Source: Herbiconiux gentiana
GTDB taxonomy: Bacteria; Actinomycetota; Actinomycetes; Actinomycetales; Microbacteriaceae
Direction of reading: 5' to 3'
Length of the DNA: 64,000 nt
NCBI RefSeq assembly: GCF_024978135.1
Contig: NZ_JANTEZ010000003.1
Coordinates: 62,001-126,000 of the forward strand
Of this stretch, positions 10,092 to 17,394 are shown one piece after another. Each line of letters starts with the position of its first letter. Within the stretch, counting starts at the first letter, position 1. A program made the position numbers and the translations under genes. Below the pieces are notes generated by a model. That model did not search any database and was not told the DNA's origin. It saw nothing but the letters and a program-made list of their open reading frames with translations.

Positions 10092-11099
10092 CTAGTGTGC
10101 CGCGTCGACCGGGATGTGGGCGCGGGTGACCCGCTTGCGGAAGATCCAGTAGGTGAAGCCCTGGTAGGCCAGGATCAGCGGCAGGAAGATCAGCGCCACC
10201 CAGCTCATGATCGTGAGGGTGTACTCCGACGAGGAGGCGTTCGCGATGGTGAGGCTGTTCGCCGGGTCGTTCGACGCCGGCATCACGTCGGGGAAGAGCG
10301 CGGAGAAGAGGCTCAGCACGGCCAAGCCGATGGTGGCGGCCATCAGCCCGAAGGCGAGCTTCTCGCCGCCGGCGCGGTTCGCCAGCACGGCCACCACGAG
10401 GGCCACGGCCGCCGCTCCCGAGAGCAGCACCGAGGTGGGGGTGCCGTAGGCGAGGGAGGTCCAGACGAGGAACGAGGCGGCCACCGCGATGGCGGCGATT
10501 CCGCTGCGGGTGGCGAGGCGGCGCGCCCGCTGCCGGATCTCGCCGTCGGTCTTCAGCGCCACGAACACCACGCCGTGGGTGAAGAACAGCAGCAGCGTGG
10601 TGAGTCCGCCGAGGAGGGCGTAGGGGTTCAGCAGGCCGAAGAAGCCGCCGATGTAGTCGTGGTTCGCATCCAGCGGCACGCCGCGCACGATGTTGGCGAA
10701 GGCCACGCCCCAGAGGAAGGCGGGCACGGCGGAGCCGACCACGATCATCCGGTCGAAGCGGGCCTTCCAGGCCTTCTCGGGCCGCTGGTGCCGGTACTCG
10801 AACGACACGCCTCGCAGGATGAGCGCGGCGAGGATGAGCAGGAGCGGCAGGTAGAAGCCCGAGAACAGCGTCGCGTACCACTCGGGGAAGGCCGCGAACA
10901 GCGAGGCCCCGGCCACGATGACCCAGGTCTCGTTGAGGTCCCAGACGGGCCCGATGGTGTTGATCAGCACGCGGCGGTCGGTGTCGTCCTTCGACAGGAA
11001 CGGCAGCGACATGCCCACGCCGAAGTCGAACCCGTCGAGCACGAAGTAGCCGACGAACAGGAAGCCGACGATGCCGAACCAGAGAATTGTGAGATCCAT
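10092..11099 (-). CDS. cydB: Cytochrome bd ubiquinol/menaquinol oxidase subunit II
   Basis: The 335-residue membrane protein opens with MDLTILWFGIVGFLFVGYFV and the conserved DGFDFGVG motif, followed by GPVWDLNETW, both hallmarks of CydB. About eight to nine hydrophobic segments are visible. CydB is the structural partner of CydA in the high-affinity terminal oxidase that reduces oxygen with quinol electrons without pumping protons. It lies 9 bases after cydA and 4 bases before cydD, so it belongs to the same operon. Nothing is unusual in length or motifs. Confidence 0.97.
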   Translation of the reverse strand: MDLTILWFGIVGFLFVGYFVLDGFDFGVGMSLPFLSKDDTDRRVLINTIGPVWDLNETWVIVAGASLFAAFPEWYATLFSGFYLPLLLILAALILRGVSFEYRHQRPEKAWKARFDRMIVVGSAVPAFLWGVAFANIVRGVPLDANHDYIGGFFGLLNPYALLGGLTTLLLFFTHGVVFVALKTDGEIRQRARRLATRSGIAAIAVAASFLVWTSLAYGTPTSVLLSGAAAVALVVAVLANRAGGEKLAFGLMAATIGLAVLSLFSALFPDVMPASNDPANSLTIANASSSEYTLTIMSWVALIFLPLILAYQGFTYWIFRKRVTRAHIPVDAAH

Positions 11100-11108
11100 C
11101 GTGCGCTC

Positions 11109-12521
11109 CTAGTAGACCGTCGCCGTGTGCTGCAGTTCGCCGGTCTCCTCGTCGACCGGCGGCGCGTCGTCGGGCCCCTTCTGGATGGCCTTCTTGATCA
11201 GCCGGAACTCCACGACGGCGAGGGAGCCGTAGAGCACGGTGAAGACGACGAGCGAGATGAGCACGTCGAGGCCGGAGATGCCGGGCGAGACCGCGTCGGA
11301 GGTCTTCAGCAGGCTGAACACGATCCAGGGCTGCCGACCCATCTCCGTGAAGATCCAGCCCACGATCATCGCGCCGAGCGAGAGCGGGAAGGCCCAGACG
11401 GCCACACGCCACATCCAGCGCCACTTCGGGTCGCGGCCCTTGCGGGTGAGCCAGAGACCGGCGACGGCGATCAGCACGTGCAGCATGCCGAGCGCGATCA
11501 TCCAGCGGAAGGCCCAGTAGGTGATCCAGACCGTCGGGGTGTAGTCGCCGGGTCCGTAGGCCTGCACGTACTGCGCCTGCAGGTCGTTGATGCCCTCCAC
11601 GGTGCCGTCGAGGGTGTGCGTCGACAGGAACGACAGCAGGTACGGGATGCGGATCGAGAACAGCTCGCTGGTGCCGTCGGGCGTGCCGAGCGTGAAGATC
11701 GAGAAGGATGCCGCGGCCCCCGTCGAGGTGTTGTAGAGCGCCTCGGCCGCTGCCATCTTCATCGGCTGGGTCTCGACCATCGCGAGCCCTAGCTGGTCGC
11801 CGGAGAGCACGGTGAGGGCGCCGGCTACGACCATCATCCAGAGGCCGAACTTGAGCGCCGGGCGCATCGTCTCGAGGTGCTGGTTGCGGTACAGGTGCCA
11901 GGCGGCCGCGGCGATGATGAGGCCCGCGGTCACCATGAAGCAGGCGAAGATCGTGTGCGGGAAGGCGGCCAGGGCCACCTTGTTGGTCAGCAGCGCCCAG
12001 ATGTCGGTGAGCTCGGCCCGGCCCTTGGCCTCGTTGATGCGGAAGCCGACCGGGTTCTGCATGAAGGCGTTGGCCGCGATGATGAAGTACGCCGAGAGCA
12101 CGCTGCCGACCGCGGCGATCCAGATGCTCGCGAGGTGCAGCTTCCTCGGCAGCCGGTCCCAACCGAAGATCCAGAGACCGATGAAGGTCGCCTCGAGGAA
12201 GAAGGCGAGCAGCCCCTCCAGTGCGAGCGGGGCACCGAACACGTCGCCGACGAAGCGGGAGTAGTCGCTCCAGTTCATGCCGAACTGGAACTCCTGCACG
12301 ATGCCCGTCACGACGCCCATGGCGAAGTTGATCAGGAAGATCTTGCCGAAGAAGCGTGTCAGCTGGAGGTACTTCGCCTTGTCGGTGCGCACCCAGGCCG
12401 TCTGGAAGATCGCCACCGTCACCGCGAGCCCGATCGTCAGGGGCACGAAGAGGAAGTGGTAGATCGTCGTGAGGCCGAACTGCCAGCGGGAGAGGATCAG
12501 GGGGTCGAGCAGCTCGTTCAC
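11109..12521 (-). CDS. cydA: Cytochrome bd quinol oxidase subunit I
   Basis: The GTG at 12519-12521 follows AAGGAG with 6 bases between, so the protein has 470 residues starting MNELLDPLILSRWQFG; a longer frame to 12608 would cross the promoter. The heme b595 ligand is in TTIYHFLFVPLTIG (His22). The quinol-site motif GRQPW is visible in TEMGRQPWIVFSLL. The length fits the short Q-loop form found in many Gram-positives. The enzyme is the microaerobic terminal oxidase in the cytoplasmic membrane. It leads cydABDC, and its promoter carries a 12-base palindrome described separately. Confidence 0.97.
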   Translation of the reverse strand: MNELLDPLILSRWQFGLTTIYHFLFVPLTIGLAVTVAIFQTAWVRTDKAKYLQLTRFFGKIFLINFAMGVVTGIVQEFQFGMNWSDYSRFVGDVFGAPLALEGLLAFFLEATFIGLWIFGWDRLPRKLHLASIWIAAVGSVLSAYFIIAANAFMQNPVGFRINEAKGRAELTDIWALLTNKVALAAFPHTIFACFMVTAGLIIAAAAWHLYRNQHLETMRPALKFGLWMMVVAGALTVLSGDQLGLAMVETQPMKMAAAEALYNTSTGAAASFSIFTLGTPDGTSELFSIRIPYLLSFLSTHTLDGTVEGINDLQAQYVQAYGPGDYTPTVWITYWAFRWMIALGMLHVLIAVAGLWLTRKGRDPKWRWMWRVAVWAFPLSLGAMIVGWIFTEMGRQPWIVFSLLKTSDAVSPGISGLDVLISLVVFTVLYGSLAVVEFRLIKKAIQKGPDDAPPVDEETGELQHTATVY

Positions 12522-12582
12522 GCTGTACTCCTTGCGTGGGAAGTGAGGCCACGCTGCCGTCGCAGTGGATTGCGACACCGTC

Positions 12583-12612
12583 AGTTTAGCGCCCTTGTAT
12601 ACAAGCATCCAA
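12583..12612 (-). promoter_or_regulatory. Predicted cydA promoter with embedded palindromic operator
   Basis: Read on the minus strand, TTGGAT (12607-12612) and TAAACT (12583-12588) are separated by 18 bases, a plausible -35/-10 pair. Inside the spacer lies the perfect 12-base palindrome CTTGTATACAAG (12594-12605). A site between -35 and -10 is a typical repressor position. It does not resemble the Rex consensus that controls cyd genes in streptomycetes. The core equals the centre of the Bacillus subtilis GntR operator as I recall it. Confidence 0.5.
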
Positions 12613-12642
12613 ACCCATCGGCGATTCCCATGGTCGCTCCGC

Positions 12643-12648
12643 TAGAGT
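12643..12648 (+). promoter_or_regulatory. -10 hexamer of a leaderless transcript (dedA)
   Basis: TAGAGT lies 7 bases before the ATG at 12656, the spacing seen before several other starts in this window, which places the predicted transcript 5' end on that ATG. Confidence 0.45.
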
Positions 12649-12655
12649 GGCGGGC

Positions 12656-12679
12656 ATGCGATGTGGAATACAAGCATGA
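12656..12679 (+). CDS. Possible 7-codon leaderless leader peptide (MRCGIQA) upstream of dedA
   Basis: The ATG at 12656 sits 7 bases after the TAGAGT hexamer. The frame reads seven codons (Met-Arg-Cys-Gly-Ile-Gln-Ala) and ends with TGA at 12677-12679. That stop overlaps the dedA ATG at 12676 as ATGA, so translation could be coupled. Five of the codons (CGA, TGT, GGA, ATA, CAA) are rare in the surrounding GC-rich genes. Leaderless leader peptides with Cys codons are known in mycobacteria. The call is inference from layout only. Confidence 0.3.
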   Translation: MRCGIQA

Positions 12680-13356
12680 ACGAGGCGCTGTCCTGGGTGC
12701 TGGATACCGTGCAGTCGGTGGATCCCCTGGTCAGAACCCTGTTGGCCGGAGTCGCCATCATGCTCGAGACGAGCATCCTGATCGGTCTGATCGTGCCGGG
12801 CGACAGCGTCGTGCTCGTGGCCGCGACCGGCGTCGAAGGGCCGCTTGAATACACGTCGCTGGTGATCGTGGTGATCGTCGGAGCCCTCACCGGAGAGAGC
12901 ATCGGCTTCGCGATCGGGCGCTGGTTCGGGCCGCGCCTGCGTGCCTCGAAGCTCGGCCGGAGGCTGGGCGAGAAGAACTGGGTGCGGGCCGAGACCTATC
13001 TGGCGAGGCGCGGCGGAATCGCGGTGTTCCTGTCCCGCTTCATCCCGGTGCTGCATTCGCTCATCCCGTTGACCGTCGGCATGAGCCCGATGCGCTACCG
13101 GCGCTTCATGGCCTGGACGGTGCCCGCGTGCATCCTCTGGGCGCTCGCGTACGTGTCGGTCGGCAGCGCCGCCGCCGGGGGCTACCGGGAGCTCTCGCGC
13201 GAGCTGCACTGGGCCGGGTACCTCTTCGTGGGCGTCATCGCCCTGTTCGTCGTCGCGGTGTTCGTCGTGAAGAAGGTCATCAACCGGGTCGAGCGACGGC
13301 ACATGGAACAGGCCCCGCCCTCCCCCATCGACGACGGGGAGAGCGGGGCCTCCTGA
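12676..13356 (+). CDS. DedA family membrane protein
   Basis: The start at ATG 12676 gives 226 residues beginning MNEALSWVLD; an in-frame ATG at 12661 would add five residues but has no ribosome site. Five or so hydrophobic segments are visible. The DedA/SNARE-associated signature includes ETSILIGLIVPGDSVVLVAA near the N-terminus and LSRFIPVLHSLIPLTVGMS in the middle. In the well-studied members this second motif has R-x-x-P-x-x-R; here the second Arg position is His. DedA proteins are linked to recycling of the undecaprenyl-phosphate carrier and membrane homeostasis. The gene is divergent from cydA and shares its upstream region. Confidence 0.88.
   Translation: MNEALSWVLDTVQSVDPLVRTLLAGVAIMLETSILIGLIVPGDSVVLVAATGVEGPLEYTSLVIVVIVGALTGESIGFAIGRWFGPRLRASKLGRRLGEKNWVRAETYLARRGGIAVFLSRFIPVLHSLIPLTVGMSPMRYRRFMAWTVPACILWALAYVSVGSAAAGGYRELSRELHWAGYLFVGVIALFVVAVFVVKKVINRVERRHMEQAPPSPIDDGESGAS
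13312..13349. terminator. Hairpin at the 3' end of dedA
   Basis: Arms of 14 bases (13312-13325 and 13336-13349) pair with one mismatch around a 10-base loop. The stem lies within the last codons of dedA (stop at 13354-13356) and 25 bases before the stop of the convergent binding-protein gene. There is no U-tract, so it may act as a barrier or a factor-assisted terminator. Confidence 0.55.
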
Positions 13357-13373
13357 CCTGGTGAGAGGGGCGC

Positions 13374-14309
13374 TTAGAAGAGCGCGACCTTCTCGAGCCA
13401 GGTCTTCGCGATCGTGTCCGGCGACTCCTGGTCGTTGACGCTCTGCGAGTTGAGGTCGACGAGGTCGGCGGCCGTCAGCGCGGCACTGACCTTGTTGATG
13501 ACCTCGGTCACCTCGGGGGTGGCAGCATCGGTGTTGATCAGCGGCACCACGTTCGAGGCGAGGAAGAGGCCCTTCGGGTCCTCCAGCGTGACGAGGTCGT
13601 TGGTCTTGATGTTGGGGTCGGCCGAGTAGATGTTCACCAGTTGAACGGTGTTGTCCTTCAGCGCCTGGATGGTGAGCGGTCCGCCCGAGTCCTCGATCGG
13701 CGTGAAGCCGACGGTGACGTCGTAGGTGCTCTTCAGGCCCTCGGGGCCGTAGGGGCGGGTCTGCAGCTCGGAGTTGCCGCCCAGGGTGAGCGGGGTCGTG
13801 ACCTTGGCGAGGTCGGCGATGCTGGTGACGCCGTTGGCCTCGGAGAACTCCTTGGTGACGTTGTAGGAGTCCTGGTCGGTGGCGGGCGACTGGTCGAGTA
13901 CCTCGAGCCCCTCGGGCAGCGCGCCGGCGAGGGCGGCGTAGACGTCGTCGCTCGTCTTGGCGGTGGTCTCGGGGTCGTAGTACTGCAGCAGGTTGCCGGA
14001 GTACTCCGGGAACAGCTGCACCTCGCCGTTCTCGAGCGCGGGCAGATAGGCGTCGCGCTGGCCGATGTTGAACTGGCGCGTGACCTCGACACCGTTGGCC
14101 TCGAGCGCCTGGGCGTAGATCTCGGCGATGATCTCGTTGGAGTAGTAGGCCTGCGAGCCGATGACGATGGCTCCGCCGTCGGTCGAGCCGGCCGCCGACG
14201 TGGACGAGGTGTCCAGCGGATCGCTGGACGAGCACCCTGCCAGCGCCACCGCTGCGCTGACCGCGACTAGCCCAACGACGAGCCGGCCTTTCGTGATTGC
14301 TGTGAACAT
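13374..14309 (-). CDS. Glycine betaine/choline-type ABC transporter substrate-binding lipoprotein
   Basis: The 311-residue protein starts with a lipoprotein signal peptide ending in the lipobox LAGC, with Cys26 as the lipidated residue. It then shows the ProX/OpuBC/OpuCC binding-protein pattern: IVIGSQAYYSNEIIAEIYAQ, QLFPEYSGNLLQYY, YDVTVGFTPIED and a C-terminal LNSQSVNDQESPDTIAKTWL. These proteins capture quaternary amines such as betaine, choline or carnitine outside the cell. It begins 4 bases after the stop of the second permease, so it is the last gene of a four-gene importer. The exact substrate is not readable; osmoprotection is likely. Confidence 0.92.
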   Translation of the reverse strand: MFTAITKGRLVVGLVAVSAAVALAGCSSSDPLDTSSTSAAGSTDGGAIVIGSQAYYSNEIIAEIYAQALEANGVEVTRQFNIGQRDAYLPALENGEVQLFPEYSGNLLQYYDPETTAKTSDDVYAALAGALPEGLEVLDQSPATDQDSYNVTKEFSEANGVTSIADLAKVTTPLTLGGNSELQTRPYGPEGLKSTYDVTVGFTPIEDSGGPLTIQALKDNTVQLVNIYSADPNIKTNDLVTLEDPKGLFLASNVVPLINTDAATPEVTEVINKVSAALTAADLVDLNSQSVNDQESPDTIAKTWLEKVALF

Positions 14310-14313
14310 GTGA

Positions 14314-15051
14314 TCATTTCCCTTCTCGGATGGGGGATCCCATCACCGCGCGCGAACGGGATGACCGCGCACGGACGTTCTGCTGCCTCGTGGCGACGAC
14401 GCCCCGTGGAACGACCAACTTCTGCAGCAGGGCGAAGATTCCCTCGAGCACCAGCGCCAGTGCGGTGACGAGGATCGACGCGCCGAGCATCATGTCGTAG
14501 TTGCGCGTCGCCGCGCCCTGGAAGATGAAGGTGCCGAGGGCCCCGCCGCCGATGTAGCCGGCCAGCGTCGCGGTGGCCACGACCTGCAGCACGCTGGAGC
14601 GCACCCCGCCGATCAGGAGCGGCAGCCCGAGCGGCACCTCGACCTTGCCCACCACCTGCAGCTCGGTCATGCCGACCGCGCGGGCGGCGTCGATCGTGCG
14701 CCGGTCGACGGCCTCGAAGCCGGCGTAGGCACCGGCCAGCAGCGGCGGGATCGCGAGGATGACGAGCGTCAGCATCGGGGCCTTGAAGCCGATGCCGAGC
14801 GCGAAGCCGAAGAGGATCAGCACGCCGAGGCTCGGCAGGGCCCTGAGCCCGCCCGAGAACGCCACCGCGATGTCGCGACCGCGCCCGGTGTGCCCGACCA
14901 CGTAGCCCAACGGGATGGCGACGATCGCCGCGATGGCGACGGCGCCGAAGGTGTAGCCGAGCTGCTCGAACAGGCGGGCGATCCAGCCCGAGGGCCCGTT
15001 CATGTTGGCGGGGTCGAGGATCCAGGCGATTCCGCCGAGCACGAGGTTCAC
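14314..15051 (-). CDS. ABC transporter permease, glycine betaine/choline type (second)
   Basis: The GTG at 15049-15051 overlaps the stop of the preceding permease as GTGA, so the protein has 245 residues starting MNLVLGGIAWILDP. Five to six membrane segments surround a ProW/OpuBB-type permease domain with ALPSLGVLILFGFALG, LAIPPLLAGAYAGFEAVDR and the EAA-like loop ARAVGMTELQVVGKVEVPLG that contacts the ATPase. The C-terminal 20 residues are basic and probably cytoplasmic. Any longer reading upstream would run through the other permease gene out of frame. Together with the neighbouring permease it forms the membrane channel of the importer. Confidence 0.92.
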   Translation of the reverse strand: MNLVLGGIAWILDPANMNGPSGWIARLFEQLGYTFGAVAIAAIVAIPLGYVVGHTGRGRDIAVAFSGGLRALPSLGVLILFGFALGIGFKAPMLTLVILAIPPLLAGAYAGFEAVDRRTIDAARAVGMTELQVVGKVEVPLGLPLLIGGVRSSVLQVVATATLAGYIGGGALGTFIFQGAATRNYDMMLGASILVTALALVLEGIFALLQKLVVPRGVVATRQQNVRARSSRSRAVMGSPIREGK

Positions 15052-15740
15052 GAGACACCCCCGGCGACCAGGGCGGGCGTCGTGCGCCGAGCGGCCCGAC
15101 GGCGGCGGTCGGGGGTGCTCCAAGGCAGCAGCAGGCGGCCGATCAGCACCAGCAGCAGGTCGAACACGACGGCGATCACGAGCGTCGCCACGATGCCGGT
15201 GATCACCTCGGCCGGGATGTTCCGCTGGAAGCCGTTGGTGAAGAGGTACCCGAGGCTCTGCACGCCGATGATGACGCCGAGGGTGGCGAGGCTCACCGTG
15301 CTGGCCGAGACGACGCGGAGCCCGCTGAGCAGCACCGGGCCGCTCAGCGGCAGCTCGACCCGCCAGAACCGCTGCCAGCCCGAGTAGCCCATGGCCGACG
15401 CGGCCAGCAGGGTGTCGTCGTCGACCGAGGCGAGGCCGTCGGCCGCGGTGCGCACCATCAGGGCCACCGCATAGATTGTGAGCGCCACCACCACGTTCAC
15501 GGGCGAGAGCAGCGGGGTGCCGAGGAAGATCGGCATGAAGATGAACAGGGGTATCGACGGCACCGTGTAGAGCAGCCCCAGCACCACGAGGATGACTCCG
15601 CGCGAGGGACGGTACCGGTTCGCCACCCAGCCGATCGGGATGGAGACGAGGAAACCGATCAGGATCGGCGGAACGCTGAGGCCGATGTGCGCCAGCACGA
15701 GCTCCCAGACGAGATCGAGGTTCGACTCGAGCCACTTCAC
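15048..15740 (-). CDS. ABC transporter permease, glycine betaine/choline type (first)
   Basis: The GTG at 15738-15740 overlaps the ATPase stop as GTGA, giving 230 residues from MKWLESNLDLVWELVLAH. Membrane segments and the family motif LLYTVPSIPLFIFMPIFLG are visible, followed by NVVVALTIYAVALMVRT and the ATPase-contact loop ASAMGYSGWQRFWRVELPL. It is homologous to the second permease, a common arrangement in OpuB/OpuC and ProVWXZ systems that carry two permease genes. The chained GTGA overlaps on both sides indicate translational coupling through the operon. Confidence 0.92.
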   Translation of the reverse strand: MKWLESNLDLVWELVLAHIGLSVPPILIGFLVSIPIGWVANRYRPSRGVILVVLGLLYTVPSIPLFIFMPIFLGTPLLSPVNVVVALTIYAVALMVRTAADGLASVDDDTLLAASAMGYSGWQRFWRVELPLSGPVLLSGLRVVSASTVSLATLGVIIGVQSLGYLFTNGFQRNIPAEVITGIVATLVIAVVFDLLLVLIGRLLLPWSTPDRRRRAARRTTPALVAGGVS

Positions 15741-16549
15741 GGCTGGAGGACCCCTGTCGGTGTGCCGTTCTCGTCGACCACCACGTCGCGGTCGCCCACG
15801 CGCTGGATGCGCAGCGCCCGCTTGCCCTTGTCGGCCCCGACGAAGGAGGCGACGAAGTCGTTCGCCGGCGCCGCGAGGATCTCGGCCGGCGACCCGGCCT
15901 GGGCGATGTGCCCGCCCTTCTGCAGGATGACGACCTGGTGGCCGAGCAGGAACGCCTCGTCGATGTCGTGCGTGACGAAGACCACGGTCTTGCCGAGGCC
16001 CTCCTGCAGGCGAATGGTCTCCTGCTGCAGCTCGGCGCGCACGATCGGGTCGACGGCGCCGAAGGGCTCGTCCATCAGCAGGATGTTCGGGTCGGCCGCG
16101 AGGCCGCGGGCGACGCCGACGCGCTGCTGCTGGCCGCCCGAGAGCTGTCGGGGGTACTTGTCGGCGAGCGAGCGGTCGAGCCCCACGGTGTCGAGCAGCC
16201 CGAGGGCGTGCTCGCGGGCCTCGCGCTTCGGCGTGCCGTTCAGGATCGGCACGGTCGCGACGTTGTCGATGACCTTGCGGTGCGGCAGCAGGCCCGAGTT
16301 CTGCATCACGTAGCCGATGCGGCGGCGGAGCTTCACGGGCTCGAGGCCGGCCGTGTCCTCCCCGTCGATGATGATGCTGCCCGAGGTGGGGTCGATCATC
16401 CGGTTGATCATGCGGAGCAGGGTGGTCTTGCCGCAGCCGGAGGAGCCGACCAGCACGGTCGTCTTGCGCGGGGGGATGACCAGGTCGAAGGAGTCGACCG
16501 CGACGGTGCCGTCGGGGAATCGCTTGGTCACCGATCGGAACTCGATCAT
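15737..16549 (-). CDS. ABC transporter ATP-binding protein, glycine betaine/choline type, without CBS domains
   Basis: This 270-residue ATPase begins MIEFRSVTKRFPDGTVAVDS. Walker A is LVGSSGCGKTTLLRMINRM, the signature is QLSGGQQQRVGVARGL, Walker B is ILLMDEPFGAVDPI, and the switch His is in VFVTHDIDEAF. It matches the OpuBA/ProV group, but the paired CBS domains that sense ionic strength in OpuA-type ATPases are absent; only about 25 residues follow the nucleotide-binding domain. It is the first gene of the importer. The 99 bases between it and the TetR gene upstream must hold the operon promoter. That region contains the imperfect palindrome TTGTACCAA at 16630-16638. Confidence 0.93.
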   Translation of the reverse strand: MIEFRSVTKRFPDGTVAVDSFDLVIPPRKTTVLVGSSGCGKTTLLRMINRMIDPTSGSIIIDGEDTAGLEPVKLRRRIGYVMQNSGLLPHRKVIDNVATVPILNGTPKREAREHALGLLDTVGLDRSLADKYPRQLSGGQQQRVGVARGLAADPNILLMDEPFGAVDPIVRAELQQETIRLQEGLGKTVVFVTHDIDEAFLLGHQVVILQKGGHIAQAGSPAEILAAPANDFVASFVGADKGKRALRIQRVGDRDVVVDENGTPTGVLQP

Positions 16550-16648
16550 CGCTCAGCCCAATCGTCGGGGACCGCACAGCACGGTCCGCCGCATCAGCCA
16601 AGCATCATCCGTCGGAAACGCAAAGGCCCTTGTACCAAAGCGTCACAT

Positions 16649-17296
16649 TCAGGTGCGCGAGGCCGCCGGCGCCAGATAACCCGCCACGAGGGCACGGGTG
16701 GCCTCGATGGCGTCGGCGTCACCCTTCGGGTCGATGACGAACGCGCGCACGAGCAGCGCGTCGGCCATGGTGAGGGCGATGTCGAGCCGTTCGGCCAGCC
16801 CCTCGCCGTCGACGCCGAGCTCCTCGACGAAGATCGTCGCCAGGGGCGCAGCGACCCGCGAGGCGGATGCGGTTCCCCCGTCGACCTCGGGGAGGGCGAT
16901 CTGATCGCTCAGCCGGATCGACGTGAAGCCGGGCTCGGTGCGGTGCAGCTCGACGGCGGCGTCGATCAGGCAGGTGATCGCCTCGTCGAGGGTCGTGGGC
17001 CGCGTGGCCTCGAGGTTCTCGACGCTCGCGCGGAGGAACCGCTCGAAGCCGCGCAGGCTCATGGCCGCGAGCACCGCGATGCGGTCGGGGAAGTAGCGGT
17101 ACACCGTGCCGATCGAGGCGCCGGCGCGCTCGGCGACCATCGCGGTCGTCAGTCGCTCGATGCCGACCTCGGCCACCACCGCCGATGCCGCGTCGAGCAG
17201 GGTCGCGATGCGTTCACTGCTTCGCGCCTGCACCGGTTCGTTGCGCACCTGGCCGCTCGTCGTGAGCGCACCGCTGATCAGGTCGTTGAATGCCAC
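16649..17296 (-). CDS. TetR/AcrR family transcriptional regulator
   Basis: The GTG at 17294-17296 has AAGGA upstream, giving 215 residues from MAFNDLISGA. The N-terminal helix-turn-helix is clear: RIATLLDAASAVVAEVGIE followed by MVAERAGASIGTVYRYF, ending with Tyr-Phe as usual in this family. The C-terminal ligand domain is helical and not assignable to a ligand. It lies 99 bases upstream of the betaine/choline importer on the same strand, so it may regulate that operon; this is inference from position. It is divergent from the App1-like gene at 17395, with about 98 bases between the starts. Confidence 0.9.
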   Translation of the reverse strand: MAFNDLISGALTTSGQVRNEPVQARSSERIATLLDAASAVVAEVGIERLTTAMVAERAGASIGTVYRYFPDRIAVLAAMSLRGFERFLRASVENLEATRPTTLDEAITCLIDAAVELHRTEPGFTSIRLSDQIALPEVDGGTASASRVAAPLATIFVEELGVDGEGLAERLDIALTMADALLVRAFVIDPKGDADAIEATRALVAGYLAPAASRT

Positions 17297-17394
17297 GGAG
17301 TTCCTTCCCGATGTCCCGCTCCCAGTGTAGATCCGAGTTTCCGTCATTCGTACGCGGGGCGCGCGATCAGGGCAAGCCGTGACAGACTGGGCTG

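Noticed and set aside
9702-12552. Long open frames on both strands over cydA and cydB in non-coding frames
   Set aside because: They are shadows of cydAB; compositions are skewed and no motif is present.
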